In this document: positions 34,299 through 42,488 of the stretch, in pieces
Layout: every line of letters starts with the position of its first letter
Position numbering within the stretch: position 1 is the first letter of the stretch
Source: UMGS755 sp045590535
GTDB taxonomy: Bacteria > Bacillota > Clostridia > UBA1381 > UBA9506
Length of the DNA stretch: 64,000 nt
Assembly: GCA_045590535.1 (NCBI GenBank)
Contig: JAZNRE010000028.1
Coordinates: 1 to 64,000 of the forward strand
Direction of reading: 5' to 3'
Position numbers and translations under genes: made by a program
The notes under the pieces: model-generated
What the model was told of the DNA's origin: nothing
The model's input: the letters and a program-made list of their open reading frames with translations, nothing else
The model's database searches: none

Positions 34299-34620
34299 GC
34301 AGCTGGATGCATTCAGAGAAAGAAAGCAACTTTACATATTCATATTCATTGGCTAATTTTTGGGCAATAAGAGCTGTTTCTTCGTCGCAATCGTCCCGAA
34401 TTAAAATGATGTTCCGGTTTTGCTTTAAAAGAGTGCGAATTTGATATTCGGCATTGCAGCAGGAACATTCGGATAAAAGAAAAACGGTGATAGCCTTGCA
34501 GGAACTGTTTTTAGGTGCAAGAATTTGGCGCAAAAAGGCAGCCAGACGATTTGCTAAATCAATCACAGCATAAAGCAATAAAAACAATGTGACAGCGTCA
34601 CGGACAATAGAAAAAAACAT
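34228..34620 (-). CDS. Hypothetical single-pass membrane protein, converging on queT
   Basis: A 130-residue protein not recognised. An N-terminal membrane helix (about residues 2-25, FFSIVRDAVTLFLLLYAV) is followed by a soluble part with SECSCCNAEYQIR and a charged alpha/beta-like stretch. GAGGTG sits 6 nt before the ATG at 34620, and TATAAT lies upstream with only a poorly spaced TTGTAA, so the gene looks real. Its 3' end overlaps queT by 71 nt in the opposite direction, where the sequence is unlikely to be constrained. The clustered cysteines could bind metal or form a disulfide. Confidence 0.55.
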   Translation of the reverse strand: MFFSIVRDAVTLFLLLYAVIDLANRLAAFLRQILAPKNSSCKAITVFLLSECSCCNAEYQIRTLLKQNRNIILIRDDCDEETALIAQKLANEYEYVKLLSFSECIQLLTPQKTTNAYEANDKEADLSLNK

Positions 34621-34722
34621 AATGTTCACCTCATATCACATTATACGCCTTTAAGTTCTAAGGTGTTACAAAAGAGGCGAACAACAATAATTTAGCCGAA
34701 AGGCAGAATGGAGACTATTTAT

Positions 34723-35301
34723 ATGGACACACAATCAAGATTGAACACCAAATCGACATTGAATGTTAAAAACATTACTATGTCAGCTCTTTTGACGGCT
34801 ATTGCCATGATAATTTCCATGTACATGCCCTTTAAAATCGTTTTAGAGCCGATTTTTTCGGCAACCTTTGCAGCGCATGTGCCGGGCATTTTAGCCTTGT
34901 TCATTGGCCCCTCTGCTGTTATCGGCACAGCCATTGGCAGCGCGCTTGGCTTTTTCGTGGCCTTAGGAAATCCCTGGGTTTCTGCACGAGCTTTTGTTCA
35001 TTTGGCTTTTGGTTTGCTTGGTTATTACATGGCTAAAAAAGAATATAATGTTTTCCTTATTCTGCTTTTAACCGGTCTTGTTCATGCAGCCAGTGAAATG
35101 TTGGTTGGTCTTGTTTCTTTAGCGGTTATTGAAACGCCGGCCTCCATTGCAGAATACATATTGGTAACAGTTGGTCTTGGCACCTTCATTCACCACTGCA
35201 TTGATTTTGCCATTGTTTTGATTATTTACACACCGTTATATAAGGCAAAAGTGTTACCCTTGCCGGTAAATTATAAAAGCTTTCGCAAGCACTCTGCTTA
35301 A
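34723..35301 (+). CDS. ECF-type transporter S component, substrate unknown
   Basis: A 192-residue membrane protein with about six helices. The start region MSALLTAIAMIISMYMPFKIVLEP and the glycine/alanine-rich AAHVPGILALFIGPSAVIGTAIGSALG are typical of vitamin-uptake S components that join a shared EcfAAT module (not in this window). GGAG lies 9 nt before the ATG at 34723; the ATG at 34708 is an alternative. Niacin- or folate-type transporters are possible, but no riboswitch gives away the substrate. A terminator lies 50 nt past the end. Confidence 0.7.
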   Translation: MDTQSRLNTKSTLNVKNITMSALLTAIAMIISMYMPFKIVLEPIFSATFAAHVPGILALFIGPSAVIGTAIGSALGFFVALGNPWVSARAFVHLAFGLLGYYMAKKEYNVFLILLLTGLVHAASEMLVGLVSLAVIETPASIAEYILVTVGLGTFIHHCIDFAIVLIIYTPLYKAKVLPLPVNYKSFRKHSA

Positions 35302-35352
35302 GTAGGTATAAAAAAGAATACGGCAGGCGACTATATCAATCGGTTACCTGAG

Positions 35353-35382
35353 CGCCATAGTGTGAAAGCTATGGCGTTTTTT
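35353..35382 (+). terminator. Terminator after the ECF S component
   Basis: CGCCATAG (35353-35360) pairs with CTATGGCG (35369-35376), followed by six T residues. Confidence 0.9.
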
Positions 35383-35520
35383 ATAAAAAAGAAAAATATC
35401 GTGCGAAAAAATGCCACATTAAAATAATTTAAATTAAGTGGAACTTTTTTCAAAATTCGGCGTCTTATATCTTGAAAGTTGTACATCAACCCATAATTCA
35501 CTGTAATAAGGAGAATGAAC

Positions 35521-36225
35521 ATGAAAACTAAAAAAATGATTGCGCTGCTTTTAGCCATTGCCACAGCTCTGACTTTAGCGGCTTGCAGTGGCAAAAATAG
35601 TGATGCGGATTTAGAAGCTGTTGATAAAGAACAGCAAATGGAAGAAATGGTTGAAACAGGTGAAGAGGCAGAGGAAAATGTAAAAGAAGAGGAAAAAGAA
35701 TCTGCAACAGAAAAACCCTCTGAAAAACCGACACAAAAGCCTTCTGAAAAGCCCTCTGAAAAACCGGCTGAAACACCGACTCCCACTCCGGAAGCCACAC
35801 CCACTCCCAAGCCTCAGGAACAGGCGAAAACAGTGGGACAAAAGCTCTTGGCAGATTTTAATGCAAAGGCAGGCTCCCATACCAGTGCTGAAAGCTTGGC
35901 AAATGCGATTTTAACCAACCCCATCATTCCTTTTCCCGGTGCTACAATGCCCGTTGAACCGGGTTTTCTTTCCGGTTTTGGAAACGCTGAAATTAAAGGC
36001 TTTAAAGAGGGCGCTATGTTTGGCCCCGTTATCGGTTCTATTGCTTTTGTGGGCTATGTTTTTACGCTTGAAGATGGCACAAATGCTTCCGATTTTATCT
36101 CCACATTAAAGGCAAATGCAGATTTGCGTTGGAACATCTGTGTTGAAGCCGAAGAAATGGTAGCCGGCAGTGCAGGTAACAAAGTGTTCTTTGTTATGTG
36201 CCCCAAAGAATTCAGCGAAGAATAA
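35521..36225 (+). CDS. Hypothetical lipoprotein with Pro/Thr/Lys-rich linker
   Basis: A 234-residue exported lipoprotein of unknown function. The signal peptide ends in the lipobox LAAC (Cys at residue 24). An acidic segment rich in Glu is followed by a low-complexity linker of KPSEK- and TPTPE-type repeats (about residues 60-100), presumably spanning the wall. The C-terminal globular domain (about 105-234) has no family I recognise. AAGGAG lies 7 nt before the ATG at 35521. It is flanked by terminators on both sides and so is monocistronic. Confidence 0.75.
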   Translation: MKTKKMIALLLAIATALTLAACSGKNSDADLEAVDKEQQMEEMVETGEEAEENVKEEEKESATEKPSEKPTQKPSEKPSEKPAETPTPTPEATPTPKPQEQAKTVGQKLLADFNAKAGSHTSAESLANAILTNPIIPFPGATMPVEPGFLSGFGNAEIKGFKEGAMFGPVIGSIAFVGYVFTLEDGTNASDFISTLKANADLRWNICVEAEEMVAGSAGNKVFFVMCPKEFSEE

Positions 36226-36241
36226 AAACAGTAACGAAACA

Positions 36242-36275
36242 AAAACGAACGCCATTTAAAAAGCGTTCGTTTTTG
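36242..36275 (+). terminator. Terminator after the lipoprotein gene
   Basis: AAAACGAACGC (36242-36252) pairs with GCGTTCGTTTT (36263-36273), T-rich end. Confidence 0.9.
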
Positions 36276-36292
36276 AATATATGAGGTGACCT

Positions 36293-37693
36293 ATGGTTTT
36301 TTCAGGCATTCCGTTTTTATATTATTTTTTGCCCTGTGTTTTATTGGTATATCTGGCTGCACCCAAAAGGCTTAAAAACACGGTTCTTTTATTGTTCAGT
36401 CTTTTGTTTTATGCCTGGGGTGAGCCTAAATATGTCTTTTTGATGATGGCAACCATAGCGGTTAATTATGGCCTGGCGCTTTTAATTGAAAAATGTAAGG
36501 AAAACCCCCTATCCAAGCTGTTTATGATTATGGCAGCGGTCATCAATTTAGGCTTTTTAGGCTATTTTAAATATGCTGATTTTTTCATTGTAAACTTTAA
36601 CAGGGTAACAGGTCTTTCAGTTCCGCTTTTGCATGTGGTTTTGCCTATCGGCATCAGCTTTTACACCTTTCAGACCTTGAGCTATGTTATTGATGTGTAT
36701 AGAGGTAATACGCACGCGCAAAAAAATCCCATTACCCTTGCAACCTACATTGCGCTGTTTCCCCAGTTAATTGCAGGCCCCATTGTGCGCTATGTTGATG
36801 TGGAAAAAGCATTGACGAGCCGGGAACACAGCTTCAAAAAAGTTTCTCGGGGCATTCGGCGATTTATTATTGGTCTTTCCAAAAAAGTGTTGCTTGCCAA
36901 CACCCTGGGTGAACTGTGTACGGCCTTTTTGGCGGCAGGGGATAAATCCGTTTTGTTTTATTGGCTTTATGTTTTTGCCTATATGCTGCAGGTTTATTTT
37001 GATTTTTCAGGCTATAGCGACATGGCCATCGGTCTTGGCAAAATATTTGCATTTGACTTTTTGGAAAACTTTAATTATCCCTTTATTTCAAAGAGCATCA
37101 GCGAATTTTGGCGCAGATGGCACATGTCCTTAGGCTCATGGTTCCGCGACTATGTTTACATTCCCATGGGCGGCAACCGGGTTCGGCGTGGCAGGATGCT
37201 TTTTAACATTTTCACCGTTTGGTTTTTAACGGGCTTTTGGCATGGGGCAGAGTGGAACTTCATTGTTTGGGGTTTGTATTTTGGCGTGCTGCTAGCCCTT
37301 GAAAAATTCTTTTTTGGAAAAGCTTTAGAACGCTTTAAAACCCTGGGGCACATTTATGTTTTGTTTTTCGTGGCCATTAGCTTTGCCATTTTTGGTGCAG
37401 GGTCTATGACCGAAGCAGTTTCCCATGTGGGCGGCATGTTTGGTGCAGGTGGACTGCCTATGGTTTCAGCAGGGTTCTGGTATTACTTGCGAAGCTATGG
37501 TGTGGTTATGGCGATTGCGATTTTGGCAGCCACGCCACTGCCAAAGCTGTTGCTTGAAAGGTGCCGAAAAAACAAGACTGCTTCTGCGGTATGGGAGTTC
37601 ATAGAAATTCCGCTTTTGGTTTGCCTGCTTCTTTTGGCAACGGCTTATCTTACCGATGGCGCCTTTAACCCGTTCTTATATTTCCGTTTTTAA
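36293..37693 (+). CDS. MBOAT-family O-acyltransferase (AlgI/DltB-like)
   Basis: A 466-residue membrane-bound O-acyltransferase with 10-12 helices. Family motifs RRWHMSLGSWFRDYVYIPMGGN and the catalytic-histidine motif TGFWHGAEWNF are intact. In AlgI-type systems it moves acetyl groups across the membrane for attachment to an extracellular glycan. The next gene, 12 nt downstream, encodes a DHHW protein, the usual SGNH-like partner that finishes the transfer. The target polymer (wall, capsule or teichoic acid) is unknown. Confidence 0.92.
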   Translation: MVFSGIPFLYYFLPCVLLVYLAAPKRLKNTVLLLFSLLFYAWGEPKYVFLMMATIAVNYGLALLIEKCKENPLSKLFMIMAAVINLGFLGYFKYADFFIVNFNRVTGLSVPLLHVVLPIGISFYTFQTLSYVIDVYRGNTHAQKNPITLATYIALFPQLIAGPIVRYVDVEKALTSREHSFKKVSRGIRRFIIGLSKKVLLANTLGELCTAFLAAGDKSVLFYWLYVFAYMLQVYFDFSGYSDMAIGLGKIFAFDFLENFNYPFISKSISEFWRRWHMSLGSWFRDYVYIPMGGNRVRRGRMLFNIFTVWFLTGFWHGAEWNFIVWGLYFGVLLALEKFFFGKALERFKTLGHIYVLFFVAISFAIFGAGSMTEAVSHVGGMFGAGGLPMVSAGFWYYLRSYGVVMAIAILAATPLPKLLLERCRKNKTASAVWEFIEIPLLVCLLLLATAYLTDGAFNPFLYFRF

Positions 37694-37705
37694 GGAGGCG
37701 ATTAT

Positions 37706-38812
37706 ATGAATAAAAAAACAAAGAACATTCTAACAACATTTATATTTTCGTTTCTTTTGCTTTGCATATCGGTACTGTGTATCGTTAAGCCTGCAGATGT
37801 GTTCTCTGAAAGCGAGAGAAGAGAGCTGGCAAGCTTTCCAAGCTTTTCGGTGAGCTCATTTGCAAACGGCGAATTCACCCAGGATTTTGAAACCTATGCA
37901 ACCGAGCGTTTTCCTTTCAGAGATGCATTTCGCAGCATAAAAGCCTGGTTTAGCAAAACCGTTTTTAAAAAGCTTGATAATAATGGGCTTTTTGTTGCAG
38001 ACGGTCACATCTCTAAACTTGACAGCGTGGAAAATCCGCAAATGATGGACTATGCGGCAGAACGCTTTGCCTACCTTTATAACGCCTATCTAAAGGAGCA
38101 AGACACAAAGGTTTATTTTTCGGTTATTCCCGATAAGAATTTTCTTTTAGCGCCTAAAAACGGCTATCCGTCTTTGGACTATTCGGCGTTTATAGAAAAA
38201 ATGAAGGAAAAAATGAGCTATATGACCTATATTGATGTGACAGACTTACTAGGGCTGGAGGATTATTACAAAACTGACAGTCATTGGCGGCAGGAAAAAA
38301 TCGTGGATATTGCTGAAAAATTCGGCACCGCTATGGGTGTGAATGTTTCCACAACATATAATGAGAATAAGCTGGATAATCCCTTCTACGGCGTGTATGC
38401 CGGGCAACTTGCTTTGCCCACCGACCCGGATGAAATCATCTATTTAACTAATGAAACCTTAGATGCGTGCCGGGTGACTTATTATGACACAGGTGCGGGT
38501 AAAGAGGGAACACTTTATAACATGGAAAAGGCTTACGGCAAAGATCCCTATGAAATGTTTTTATCCGGTACAACGCCCCTTGTAACCATTGAAAATCCCA
38601 ATGCCAAAACCGATAAAGAACTGGTAATTTTCAGAGATTCTTTTGGCAGTAGCCTGGCGCCGCTTTTGGCAGAGGGATATGCGAAAATAACGGTTGTGGA
38701 TATCCGCTATGTTCAAAGTGCCTTTGTGGGCAATTTGGTTGAATTTGAACATTGCGATGTGTTATTTGTCTATAGCACAAGCCTTTTAAATAACAGCCTG
38801 GCGCTGAAATGA
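37706..38812 (+). CDS. DHHW-family (AlgX/AlgJ-like) exported acetyltransferase partner
   Basis: A 368-residue protein with an N-terminal membrane anchor (about residues 8-28) and an extracytoplasmic SGNH-like domain. The Asp-x-His-Trp motif appears in YKTDSHWRQ and the serine block in FRDSFGSSLAPLL, matching AlgX/AlgJ and the Firmicute DHHW family. It probably accepts acyl groups from the upstream MBOAT and passes them to a surface polysaccharide. AAGGAGG precedes the ATG. A bidirectional terminator closes this two-gene operon. Confidence 0.88.
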   Translation: MNKKTKNILTTFIFSFLLLCISVLCIVKPADVFSESERRELASFPSFSVSSFANGEFTQDFETYATERFPFRDAFRSIKAWFSKTVFKKLDNNGLFVADGHISKLDSVENPQMMDYAAERFAYLYNAYLKEQDTKVYFSVIPDKNFLLAPKNGYPSLDYSAFIEKMKEKMSYMTYIDVTDLLGLEDYYKTDSHWRQEKIVDIAEKFGTAMGVNVSTTYNENKLDNPFYGVYAGQLALPTDPDEIIYLTNETLDACRVTYYDTGAGKEGTLYNMEKAYGKDPYEMFLSGTTPLVTIENPNAKTDKELVIFRDSFGSSLAPLLAEGYAKITVVDIRYVQSAFVGNLVEFEHCDVLFVYSTSLLNNSLALK

Positions 38813-38860
38813 CAGGTGCAGTAATCCACAAAATTTATGAAACGATAAAATGAATTTAAA

Positions 38861-38887
38861 AAAAGCACTTCCTGAGGAAGTGCTTTT
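38861..38887. terminator. Bidirectional terminator
   Basis: AAAAGCACTTCC (38861-38872) pairs with GGAAGTGCTTTT (38876-38887). It lies between converging operons. Confidence 0.9.
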
Positions 38888-38907
38888 GATTTTGGGCTTT
38901 TAAAAGT

Positions 38908-39651
38908 TTAGCCAACGCTTTGGTCATACACCCGGCGCAAATGAGCAAGAACCTTTTTCTCTAAACGGGAAATATTCATTTGGGATGTGTTCATTAGACG
39001 GGCAATTTCAGTTTGTGTCATTTCGTCATAAAAACGGTATTGAATGAATTGCTGTTCACGCTCGGGAAGAGAGTGGATGAAGCTTTCAATAAAATCGCGG
39101 TTTTCAATCATTAAAAAGGCATCGTCGTCAACCCCAAGACAGTCAGCCAAGATGGCATCCTCATCGTCAATAGGCTGTTCAAAAGATTGAACCGTTCGAT
39201 TGTCGCCCCAAAACATGGCCTGGGCCAGCTGCTCAACGGAAAAACCCAGCGCCTGCGATAAATCCTCAAGACTTGGGGTTTTGCCGGTTCGTACCAGCTC
39301 TTCATTTCGCAAAGTGTTTGCCTTTGAAAAAATTTCATACATTCGTCTCGGCACACGGATGCAATTGCCTTTATCGCGAAACAGACGCTTGATTTCACCC
39401 AAAATGGTCGGGGTGGCAAAGGTGGAAAAGCGAATGCCACGATGGGGGTCAAACCGTTTTACAGCGTTCATTAAGCCAATGGATGCGGATTGATAAATAT
39501 CGTCATACTCAAGACCCTTGCCCACAAAACGACGGGATAAAATCGTGGTCATGTATTGATAAGTATCCATTATTTTGTCTAAAAGAGCAGCATCATGTGT
39601 AGCATAATATTGCTCAAACAGGGTTTGTTCGTCAGAAGCGGCAATATCCAT
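38908..39651 (-). CDS. SigB/SigF/SigG-family RNA polymerase sigma factor
   Basis: A 247-residue sigma-70 family member without region 1.1. Region 2 is YDDIYQSASIGLMNAVKRFD and FSTFATPTILGEIKR; the following VPRRMYEI is closer to SigB than to SigF or SigG. Region 4 is LPEREQQFIQYRFYDEMTQTEIA with a helix-turn-helix. No spoIIAA/AB, rsbV/W or sigE neighbour is present. AAAGGAG before the ATG at 39651 sets the start. It lies 38 nt after a membrane-protein gene on the same strand, which may control it. Confidence 0.88.
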   Translation of the reverse strand: MDIAASDEQTLFEQYYATHDAALLDKIMDTYQYMTTILSRRFVGKGLEYDDIYQSASIGLMNAVKRFDPHRGIRFSTFATPTILGEIKRLFRDKGNCIRVPRRMYEIFSKANTLRNEELVRTGKTPSLEDLSQALGFSVEQLAQAMFWGDNRTVQSFEQPIDDEDAILADCLGVDDDAFLMIENRDFIESFIHSLPEREQQFIQYRFYDEMTQTEIARLMNTSQMNISRLEKKVLAHLRRVYDQSVG

Positions 39652-39689
39652 AAAAAGTCTCCTTTGCATTAAAGGTGAGAAACGAAATT

Positions 39690-40343
39690 TTATTCTTGCT
39701 CCATCAGGGCGGAAAGAACGGCCACGGCGTTTTCGTATTCCAAAATGGTAGCCGGATCGTTTGCATCTTCAGGGCGCTTGAAAAGAATGAATGCATACAA
39801 ATCGTCATAGACAAACTGCATGTCTTTTAAAACCCGGCTGCCTTTTAAAGAAAAAGCAATGGGCTTTTCGTCACGGAACACAACACGGTCGCCAAATTCG
39901 TCAATATCAAAAAATTCATCCAAATAGCAAAAAGCGTCTTTTTTCAGCAAAAGATCACGGGTGATGGGGTCTGCAATAAAAATTGTGGCACCCTTGTGAG
40001 AAAGCTGACCCTCCAAAGTCTGCCAGTAGGCTTTGGTGCGCTCATCATTTTCATCATCGGTGATAAACTGGCGAGAAATAGTGATGTTTCTTTCACCGTC
40101 GCCGTTAATATCCTGAACCAAATTGGGCAGGGCTTCATTAAAGTTGATGTCCTTCTCTGTCAGTGCACCGGCAGTGGTGAGGGAAATGTTTAAGTCACTT
40201 GTTACTTTATCCGGGTAGAGAAAAATGATAATAGCAGCCACAACAAGCGCAATTATAATCGCTGTTTTATAGTAATACCAAAAATTTTCAAGCTTTTTCT
40301 TAAAAGAGCTGTTTTTTTGCTTTAAAGCGTCTTCCATTAACAC
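39690..40343 (-). CDS. Hypothetical single-pass membrane protein upstream of the sigma factor
   Basis: A 217-residue protein not recognised. A basic, lysine-rich N-terminus (KQKNSSFKKKLENF) is followed by one strong helix (about residues 26-43, TAIIIALVVAAIIIFLY). The rest is an acidic extracytoplasmic domain with alternating strands. GAAAGGTG lies 6 nt before the GTG at 40343; the ATG at 40337 is the alternative. A strong promoter precedes it, and the sigma-factor gene follows after 38 nt. A regulatory partnership is inferred from position only. Confidence 0.65.
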   Translation of the reverse strand: MLMEDALKQKNSSFKKKLENFWYYYKTAIIIALVVAAIIIFLYPDKVTSDLNISLTTAGALTEKDINFNEALPNLVQDINGDGERNITISRQFITDDENDERTKAYWQTLEGQLSHKGATIFIADPITRDLLLKKDAFCYLDEFFDIDEFGDRVVFRDEKPIAFSLKGSRVLKDMQFVYDDLYAFILFKRPEDANDPATILEYENAVAVLSALMEQE

Positions 40344-40417
40344 AATCGACACCTTTCTGTTGTTTCTGTCTTGCATAACAGCAGGAAAGTTAAAATTTTC
40401 AAGCTGTTAATGGATTT

Positions 40418-40446
40418 ATTATACCACAGGGGGAGGGTGATTTCAA
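40418..40446 (-). promoter_or_regulatory. SigA promoter of the membrane protein-sigma factor operon
   Basis: Minus strand TTGAAA (40441-40446), 17-bp spacer, TATAAT (40418-40423). Confidence 0.85.
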
Positions 40447-40491
40447 TAAAAATGTTGTTTTTCTTTTAATAGAGCCCATTTTTGCCTTGAC

Positions 40492-40520
40492 TTGACAACA
40501 GACCTCTGTATGTTTATAAT
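40492..40520 (+). promoter_or_regulatory. Consensus SigA promoter of the cyclophilin gene
   Basis: TTGACA (40492-40497), 17-bp spacer, TATAAT (40515-40520): both hexamers are perfect. Confidence 0.92.
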
Positions 40521-40588
40521 AATAGCATGTCGGTTTTATAGCCCGACAGGGTTTTGTGTTTGATTTTTAAAAAGACAGGAGAATGAAA

Positions 40589-41194
40589 ATGAATAAAAAG
40601 TTGTGTTTGTTGTTGGCGCTTGTTTTAGTCTTTACATGTGTTTTTACCGGCTGCGGTTCCGGTGGCACGGCAGGTGAAGTAAAAGAACATTCTTTTGTTA
40701 AACTCACTTTAGAAGAGGGAGCTTTTATCATTGAATTATACCCCGAGATTGCTCCTGATAGTGTGGAACTGTTTTTAGACTGTGTTAAATCCGGCTATTA
40801 TGACGGCAAAGTGTTCCATCGTACCATTTCCGGCTTAATACAGGGTGGATCGGCTGACGGCTTTGGTGTTGGCGGCTATAAGCGTAGTGTCAAAGGTGAA
40901 TTTTCTGATAACGGCTTTGAAAATAACTTAAAGCATGAGCGTGGCGTTGTTTCTTTGGCCCGTACATCTGACCCCAACTCTGCCAGCGGCCAGTTTTTCA
41001 TTATGACAGACACACAATCTTATTTAGACGGACAATATGCTACCTTTGGTAAAGTGATTGAAGGCATCGAACTGGCAGACGAAATTGCCGCCATGCCCAC
41101 CCGCGGTCTTCAGAGAGATGAATTGGTTAAAAAACCTGTGATTGTTAAGGCAGAGGTTTTAGAAAACTATACACCGGCTGACCAGACAAAATAA
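40589..41194 (+). CDS. Cyclophilin-type peptidyl-prolyl isomerase lipoprotein
   Basis: A 201-residue exported foldase. The signal peptide ends in the lipobox FTGC, so the protein is lipid-anchored outside the membrane. The cyclophilin domain shows GYYDGKVFHRTISGLIQGG, ERGVVSLARTSDPNSASGQFFIM and YATFGKVIEGIEL. It catalyses cis-trans isomerisation of X-Pro bonds in secreted proteins. The ATG at 40589 (GGAG 7 nt upstream) is preferred to 40583. Monocistronic. Confidence 0.92.
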   Translation: MNKKLCLLLALVLVFTCVFTGCGSGGTAGEVKEHSFVKLTLEEGAFIIELYPEIAPDSVELFLDCVKSGYYDGKVFHRTISGLIQGGSADGFGVGGYKRSVKGEFSDNGFENNLKHERGVVSLARTSDPNSASGQFFIMTDTQSYLDGQYATFGKVIEGIELADEIAAMPTRGLQRDELVKKPVIVKAEVLENYTPADQTK

Positions 41195-41288
41195 AGGGGA
41201 AAGATTGGCTAAATTGTCTAAAAAATCGGCTAAAAAGCAATTCTTTTATGCAGATTAGAAGAAAATTGAAAAAAATCGCAAATAATGC

Positions 41289-41317
41289 TTGCATATTTTA
41301 TTACAATATTGTAAAAT
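41289..41317 (+). promoter_or_regulatory. SigA promoter of gapA
   Basis: TTGCAT (41289-41294), 17-bp spacer, TAAAAT (41312-41317). Confidence 0.75.
41301..41314. promoter_or_regulatory. 14-bp perfect palindrome in the gapA promoter
   Basis: TTACAATATTGTAA lies in the spacer and overlaps the first bases of the -10 element. A repressor bound there would block RNA polymerase. The regulator is unknown; the sequence does not match the Rex consensus. Confidence 0.5.
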
Positions 41318-41365
41318 AGATTTGATAATTTAATAACAATAATTTTTATAGGAGGTTTTACTACT

Positions 41366-42379
41366 ATGGCAGTAAAAGTTGGTATTAATGGTTTTGGCCG
41401 TATCGGTCGTCTGGCTTTCAGACAGATGTTTGGCGCAGAGGGTTATGAGGTTGTTGCAATTAACGACCTGACAAGCCCCAAAATGCTGGCTCATCTTTTA
41501 AAGTATGATTCCGCACAGGGTAAATACGCTCTGGCTGACACTGTTTCTGCTGGCGAAGATTCCATCACCGTTGATGGCAAGACCATCAAAATTTATGCTG
41601 AAAAAGACGCTGTAAACATCCCCTGGGGTGATTTAGGTGTTGATGTAGTTCTGGAATGCACCGGTTTCTACACTTCTAAAGAAAAGGCTTCTGCTCACAT
41701 CACAGCAGGTGCTAAGAAGGTTGTTATCTCTGCTCCTGCAGGTAACGATCTGCCCACCGTTGTTTTCAATGTTAACCACAACATTTTAACAAAGGATGAC
41801 AAAGTTATTTCTGCTGCATCCTGCACAACAAACTGCTTGGCACCCATGGCTAAGGCTCTGAATGATTACATGCCCGTTGAAAGCGGTATCATGTCCACCA
41901 TTCATGCTTACACAGGTGACCAGATGATCTTAGACGGTCCCCAGAGAAAGGGTGACCTGAGAAGATCCAGAGCAGGCGCAGTTAACATTGTTCCTAACTC
42001 CACTGGTGCTGCAAAAGCAATCGGTCTGGTTATTCCCGAATTAAACGGCAAGCTCATCGGCTCTGCTCAGCGTGTTCCCACCCCCACAGGCTCCACCACA
42101 ATTCTGGTTGCAGTTGTTAAGGGTCAGGCTACTGTTGAAGGCATCAACGCTGCTATGAAAGCTGCTGCTAACGAATCTTTTGCATATAACGAAGACGAAA
42201 TCGTTTCTTCTGATATCGTAGGTAGCCGTTTCGGTTCTATCTTCGATGCTACTCAGACCATGGTAACCAACATGGACAACGGTTATTCTCAGGTTCAGGT
42301 TGTTTCTTGGTATGACAACGAAAATTCTTACACCAGCCAGATGGTTAGAACAATCAAATACTTCGCTGAACTGGGCTAA
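41366..42379 (+). CDS. gapA: Glyceraldehyde-3-phosphate dehydrogenase, type I
   Basis: A 337-residue glycolytic NAD-dependent enzyme: glyceraldehyde 3-phosphate to 1,3-bisphosphoglycerate. VGINGFGRIGRLAFR binds NAD, ASCTTNCLAPMAK holds the catalytic Cys (near residue 152), and SNS-type WYDNENSYTSQMVRT ends the protein. AGGAGG precedes the ATG. Unlike many Firmicutes it is not followed by pgk or tpiA: two terminators close it off. Codon use is strongly biased, as in nifJ. Confidence 0.98.
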   Translation: MAVKVGINGFGRIGRLAFRQMFGAEGYEVVAINDLTSPKMLAHLLKYDSAQGKYALADTVSAGEDSITVDGKTIKIYAEKDAVNIPWGDLGVDVVLECTGFYTSKEKASAHITAGAKKVVISAPAGNDLPTVVFNVNHNILTKDDKVISAASCTTNCLAPMAKALNDYMPVESGIMSTIHAYTGDQMILDGPQRKGDLRRSRAGAVNIVPNSTGAAKAIGLVIPELNGKLIGSAQRVPTPTGSTTILVAVVKGQATVEGINAAMKAAANESFAYNEDEIVSSDIVGSRFGSIFDATQTMVTNMDNGYSQVQVVSWYDNENSYTSQMVRTIKYFAELG

Positions 42380-42398
42380 GAATCAAAGTAAGTTCATG

Positions 42399-42430
42399 AA
42401 AGACCGCTTGCATTTTCAAGCGGTCTTTTT
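42399..42430 (+). terminator. Terminator after gapA
   Basis: AAAGACCGCTTG (42399-42410) pairs with CAAGCGGTCTTT (42417-42428), then T residues. Confidence 0.93.
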
Positions 42431-42440
42431 TTACACACAA

Positions 42441-42474
42441 AAGAGGGATTGCGAAAGTTTCGCAATCCCTCTTT
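42441..42474 (-). terminator. Terminator after mscL
   Basis: AAGAGGGATTGCGA pairs with TCGCAATCCCTCTT. The minus-strand tail is TTTTGTG. It lies back to back with the gapA terminator. Confidence 0.85.
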
Positions 42475-42488
42475 ACGCCATATGGCTC

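Noticed and set aside
35331..35880. Minus-strand frames rich in Gly/Val/Ser/Phe opposite the lipoprotein gene
   Set aside because: They are antisense products of the low-complexity KPSEKP/TPTPE linker; no start signals.
41301..41314. Rex operator in the gapA promoter
   Set aside because: The palindrome TTACAATATTGTAA lacks the TTGTTAA-N4-TTAACAA pattern, so it is listed only as an unknown operator.
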